From: Acrocarpospora phusangensis
GTDB taxonomy: Bacteria; Actinomycetota; Actinomycetes; Streptosporangiales; Streptosporangiaceae
Assembly: GCF_016862995.1 (NCBI RefSeq)
Contig: NZ_BOOA01000025.1
Coordinates: 44,668-108,667 of the forward strand
DNA: 64,000 nt
Reading direction: 5' to 3'
The translations under genes were made by a program, and so were the position numbers. The notes below the pieces were generated by a model that worked only from the letters and a program-made list of their open reading frames with translations, ran no database searches and was not told where the DNA came from. Numbering within the stretch: the first letter of the stretch is position 1; every line of letters begins with the position of its first letter. Shown piece after piece: positions 60,732 to 64,000 of the stretch.

Positions 60732-60748
60732 CTTTCCCGGAAAGTTTC
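60732..60748. promoter_or_regulatory. Palindromic operator candidate between GH3 and GH38 genes
   Basis: The 13-nt perfect palindrome CTTTCCCGGAAAG (60732-60744) overlaps GAAAGTTTC (60740-60748), itself palindromic. It lies 16-33 bp before the GH38 start and ~90 bp before the GH3 start. The size and position fit a LacI-type sugar regulator acting on both divergent genes, though no such regulator lies in the window. Confidence 0.45.
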
Positions 60749-60764
60749 AAGGCATGATCGGGTA

Positions 60765-63700
60765 ATGCGCATCGTCGAGGTGGAGTCGACCGAGCTGTTC
60801 ACCGAGGGCCCGCGGCAGATCGTGCGGATCACGTTCGAGGAGGTCGTGCCCGGTGCCCTGGTGCGGGTGGCGGGGCCGGGGGTGGCGGGCGAGAGCCGTA
60901 CGGGGGAGGGGGAGACGGCCGAGGTGCCGGTGGAGTGCGCGCATCCGCCGGGGGCGCGGGTGCCGATCACGGTCACCGCCGGGGACGCGGAGGCGGCGGG
61001 CGAACTGGTGGTGGCCGAGCCGGGGTGGACGGTGTGGATGGTGTCGCATTTCCACTACGACCCGGTGTGGTGGAACACCCAGGCCGCGTACACGGCGACC
61101 TGGGACCACGCGGGGGAGGCCGCGCAGGCGACCAGGTCGGCGTTCCAGCACGCCGGGTTCGAGCTGGTCAAGCTGCACCTGGCGACCGCGAGGCGGGAGC
61201 CGGAGTACAAGTTCGTGCTGGCCGAGGTGGACTATCTCAAGCCGTTCTGGGACGCGCATCCGGAGCACCGGGCGTATCTGCGGCAGCTCGTCGGGGACGG
61301 GCGGGTCGAGATCATGGGCGGCACCTACAACGAGCCCAACACCAACCTGACCAGCGCCGAGTCGACGATCCGCAACCTCGTGCACGGCATCGGCTTCCAG
61401 CGGGACGTGCTCGGCGGCGACCCGCGGACCGCCTGGCAGCTGGACGCCTTCGGGCACGACCCGCAGTTCCCCGGCCTGGCCGCGGACGCCGGGCTGACGT
61501 CCAGCTCGTGGGCGCGCGGGCCGTTCCACCAGTGGGGGCCGATGCTGGGCGGCGGCGATCCGGCCCGGATGCAGTTCCCGGCCGAGTTCGAGTGGGTCTC
61601 GCCGTCCGGCCGGGGCGTGCTGACGCACTACATGCCCGGCCACTACAGCGCGGGCTGGTGGATGGACTCGGCCGCCTCCCTCCGGCTGGCCGAGGACGCG
61701 GTCTACCGGCTGTTCCTGCGGCTCAAGACGGTCGCCGCCACCCGCAACGTGCTGCTGCCCGTCGGCACCGACTACACCCCGCCGAACCGGTGGATCATGG
61801 ACATCCAGCGGGACTGGAACGCCCGCTACGTCTCGCCGCGCGTCGTCTGCGGTCTCCCGAAGGAGTTCTTCGCGGCCGTACGGAGCGAGCTCCCCGCCCC
61901 CACCCCGCAGACCCGCGACATGAACCCCGTCTACACCGGCAAGGACGTGTCGTTCATCGACACCAAGCAGGCCCAGCGGCACGCCGAGGTCCTGCTCGCG
62001 GACGCCGAGAAGTTCGCCACCCTCGCGTCCGTCACGGCGGGCGCCCCCTACCCGTACGCGGAACTCGACAAAGCCTGGCGGCAGCTGGTCTACGGCGCGC
62101 ACCACGACGCGATCACCGGCTCCGAGTCCGACCAGGTCTACCTGGACCTGCTCACCGGCTGGCGCGAGGCCCACGACCTGTCCTGGAACGTGCTGGACCG
62201 CTCGCTGCGCGCGCTCAGCGCCGGCCTGGACGGCGTCGTCGTCTGGAACCCCTCCTCCTGGCCGCGCACCGACCTGGTCCGCGCCCGCCTCACCCTCCCT
62301 CCCGGCTGGTACGGCCTGGCCGGCGACGTCCTGCTGGAGAACCCCGAACACCACGACGACGGCAGCCTGCGCGAGGTCGACGTCGTCTTCCTGGCGCGCG
62401 ACGTGCCCGCCCTCGGCTACCGCACCTTCTCCTTCGCCCCGGGCGGCACGCCGGTCGGCTGGACCGCGCGCGACGGCCACGGCATCGCGAACGCCACCCA
62501 CGCCGTCGAAGTCGACCCCGGCCGCGGCGGCTGCGTCTCCAGCCTGCGGGTGCGCGGCCGCGAACTGCTCCGTCCCGGCCGCGTCGGCAACGAACTCGTC
62601 GTGTACGACGAGTACCCCGCCCACCCCTCCTTCCACGAAGGCCCCTGGCACCTGGTCCCGAAGGGCACCTCGACCGGCTCGGCGGAGACCGTCGCCGAGG
62701 TCGCCGTGGCGGAGTGCGCGATCGGCCGCCGCATCCTCGTCACCGGCCGGACCGGGCCGCTGACCTACCGGCAGGAGATCACCCTCTGGGACGGCCTGCC
62801 CCGCGTCGATATGGTCACCCACACCGACTTCGACGGCTCCGACCAGCTCGTACGGCTCCGCTGGCCGGTACGCGTGCCCGGCGCCCTGCCCGTCAGCGAG
62901 GTCGGCAACGCCGTCGTCGGCCGCGGCTTCGCCCTCATCGACGTGGACTCCGCCGAGCATCCCTGGACGCTCGACAACCCCGCCCACAACTGGTTCGCCC
63001 TCTCCAGCACCTGCCGCGCCGGCTCCCGGCCCATCGGCGTGGCCGAGATCATCGCCGCCGCCGACACCCCCGCCGACCGGCTCCGCGCCCTCTCCGCCGC
63101 CCTGGTACGCCAAGGCGTCACCGCCACGTGCTCCACCGGCTCCGGCCCCCGCTACGGCAACCTGGCCGTCGACTCCAACCTGCCCGACGTACGGATCGCC
63201 CTCGGCACCCCCGCGACGAACCCCTTCGTCGCCGCCGTACTCGCCGACCGGGAGCCCCCGGCGGAGGGCTGGACCCGCCTCTGGATCCCCGCCGCCGAAC
63301 CCCTGCACAAGGTCTGGACCCCCGGCGCCGACCTCTCGGACCCGCACGCGCTCCCCGTCCTCATCGTCAACGGCCCCGACGCCATCGACGCCCTCATCGA
63401 CGACCTCGCCGACGCGGTGATCGAAACCCCCGGCGAAGCCGACCCTGACGACCACGACGACTACACCGTCGCCCTGATAAACCGGGGCATCCCCGGGTTC
63501 GCCGTGGACTCGGAAGGCACGATGCACATGTCGCTCATGCGCTCCTGCACCGGCTGGCCCTCCGGAATCTGGATCGACCCACCCCGCCGCACCACCCCCG
63601 ACGGCTCCAACTTCCAGCTCCAGCACTGGACCCACACCTTCGACTACACCCTCGTCGCCGGGGACGGCGACTGGCGCGACACCGCCCTCGTCCACCACGC

Positions 63701-64000
63701 CCACGACACCAACCACCCCCTCCTCCCCGTCGCCACCACCCCGACCGGCCCCGCCCGCTCCCACTCCTTCCTGTCCACCGCCCCCGGCGTCGTCCTCACC
63801 GCCCTGAAGGCCACCGGCAACCCCCTGGCCTCCGGCCGCATCCCCACCCAAGTCCCAGGCATCACCCTCCGCCTCTACGAAGCCCACGGCCGCACAGCCT
63901 CCGCGAAGATCACAACCTCCCCGGGCGAGGAGGAGGGCGTGCATCGCCCGGAGGATGCCCCCGGCGACCGCGACACGTCCGCGAAGATCACATTTTCACT
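60765..64000 (+). CDS. GH38 alpha-mannosidase, 3' end beyond the window
   Basis: The frame runs from the ATG at 60765 to the window end without a stop, at least 1078 residues. The N-terminal ~85 residues are a beta domain. Then come the GH38 zinc site HFHYDPVWW (~94-102), the catalytic WQLDAFGHDPQFPGL (~224, nucleophile Asp) and HHDAITGSE (~450), followed by the GH38 C-terminal beta domains. It removes alpha-mannose from glycans. No signal peptide is visible. The last 30 visible residues contain two near-identical SAKIT stretches, an odd repeat in a low-complexity tail. Confidence 0.9.
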   Translation, partial: MRIVEVESTELFTEGPRQIVRITFEEVVPGALVRVAGPGVAGESRTGEGETAEVPVECAHPPGARVPITVTAGDAEAAGELVVAEPGWTVWMVSHFHYDPVWWNTQAAYTATWDHAGEAAQATRSAFQHAGFELVKLHLATARREPEYKFVLAEVDYLKPFWDAHPEHRAYLRQLVGDGRVEIMGGTYNEPNTNLTSAESTIRNLVHGIGFQRDVLGGDPRTAWQLDAFGHDPQFPGLAADAGLTSSSWARGPFHQWGPMLGGGDPARMQFPAEFEWVSPSGRGVLTHYMPGHYSAGWWMDSAASLRLAEDAVYRLFLRLKTVAATRNVLLPVGTDYTPPNRWIMDIQRDWNARYVSPRVVCGLPKEFFAAVRSELPAPTPQTRDMNPVYTGKDVSFIDTKQAQRHAEVLLADAEKFATLASVTAGAPYPYAELDKAWRQLVYGAHHDAITGSESDQVYLDLLTGWREAHDLSWNVLDRSLRALSAGLDGVVVWNPSSWPRTDLVRARLTLPPGWYGLAGDVLLENPEHHDDGSLREVDVVFLARDVPALGYRTFSFAPGGTPVGWTARDGHGIANATHAVEVDPGRGGCVSSLRVRGRELLRPGRVGNELVVYDEYPAHPSFHEGPWHLVPKGTSTGSAETVAEVAVAECAIGRRILVTGRTGPLTYRQEITLWDGLPRVDMVTHTDFDGSDQLVRLRWPVRVPGALPVSEVGNAVVGRGFALIDVDSAEHPWTLDNPAHNWFALSSTCRAGSRPIGVAEIIAAADTPADRLRALSAALVRQGVTATCSTGSGPRYGNLAVDSNLPDVRIALGTPATNPFVAAVLADREPPAEGWTRLWIPAAEPLHKVWTPGADLSDPHALPVLIVNGPDAIDALIDDLADAVIETPGEADPDDHDDYTVALINRGIPGFAVDSEGTMHMSLMRSCTGWPSGIWIDPPRRTTPDGSNFQLQHWTHTFDYTLVAGDGDWRDTALVHHAHDTNHPLLPVATTPTGPARSHSFLSTAPGVVLTALKATGNPLASGRIPTQVPGITLRLYEAHGRTASAKITTSPGEEEGVHRPEDAPGDRDTSAKITFS

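Noticed and set aside
60747..63944. Very long minus-strand open frame (1065 codons) opposite the mannosidase
   Set aside because: Low-complexity Gly/Val/Ala/Asp composition with no domain; it is the antisense shadow of the clearly coding GH38 frame.

Overview
The window is GC-rich (about 70%) DNA with many GTG/TTG starts, very short intergenic gaps, several apparently leaderless promoters and mycothiol-linked enzymes, so it comes from a mycelial actinomycete. The gene complement suggests a Streptosporangiaceae-type chromosome such as Nonomuraea or Microbispora, but this is an inference.

Layout. (1) 1-8882, chromosome: the end of a protocatechuate/4-hydroxybenzoate degradation operon (pcaL, pobA), a methyltransferase, a CGNR zinc-finger regulator, ppx with a TnpB element inserted at its stop codon, a small membrane protein, an MFS exporter with a fused winged-helix domain, and a maleylpyruvate isomerase-like gene. 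(2) 8854-37680, a 28.8-kb actinomycete integrative and conjugative element (AICE). It lies between perfect 29-bp repeats at the 3' end of the isomerase-like gene. Tyrosine integrase, excisionase-like protein and XRE regulator are at the right end. A prim-pol/helicase replication module follows, then an intact phage tape-measure gene with a terminase-small-like gene. The left half carries a tightly coupled minus-strand transfer operon from a zinc-finger protein to a TraB/FtsK translocase, with nine-base repeats just past traB. Cargo at the left end is a radical SAM protein plus methyltransferase and an AlbA/Schlafen-domain protein. (3) 37681-49270: two small genes, one broken, then a seven-gene operon around PknG (coiled-coil protein, PknG, PP2C phosphatase, vWA protein, FHA protein, GlnX-like membrane sensor, GlnH-like binding lipoprotein), an HD-domain protein and an NmrA-like reductase. 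This block ends at a third, diverged copy of the att-side sequence, so it may be an older island stacked at the same site. (4) 49300-64000, chromosome: DrrAB-type ABC exporter with MerR regulator, AMP-forming acyl-CoA ligase, VOC protein, small coiled-coil and membrane proteins, a large NACHT NTPase, a secreted GH3 beta-glucosidase with a CBM2, and a divergent GH38 alpha-mannosidase running off the window end.

How the genes work together. The AICE has integration, excision, replication and double-stranded DNA transfer functions, so it looks potentially mobile. The PknG operon matches the mycobacterial GlnH-GlnX-PknG amino-acid-sensing route but adds a phosphatase, a vWA protein and an FHA protein. 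The phosphatase ends in a motif resembling the PknG target site of GarA/OdhI, which suggests a self-contained phospho-switch; this is the observation I consider most worth testing.
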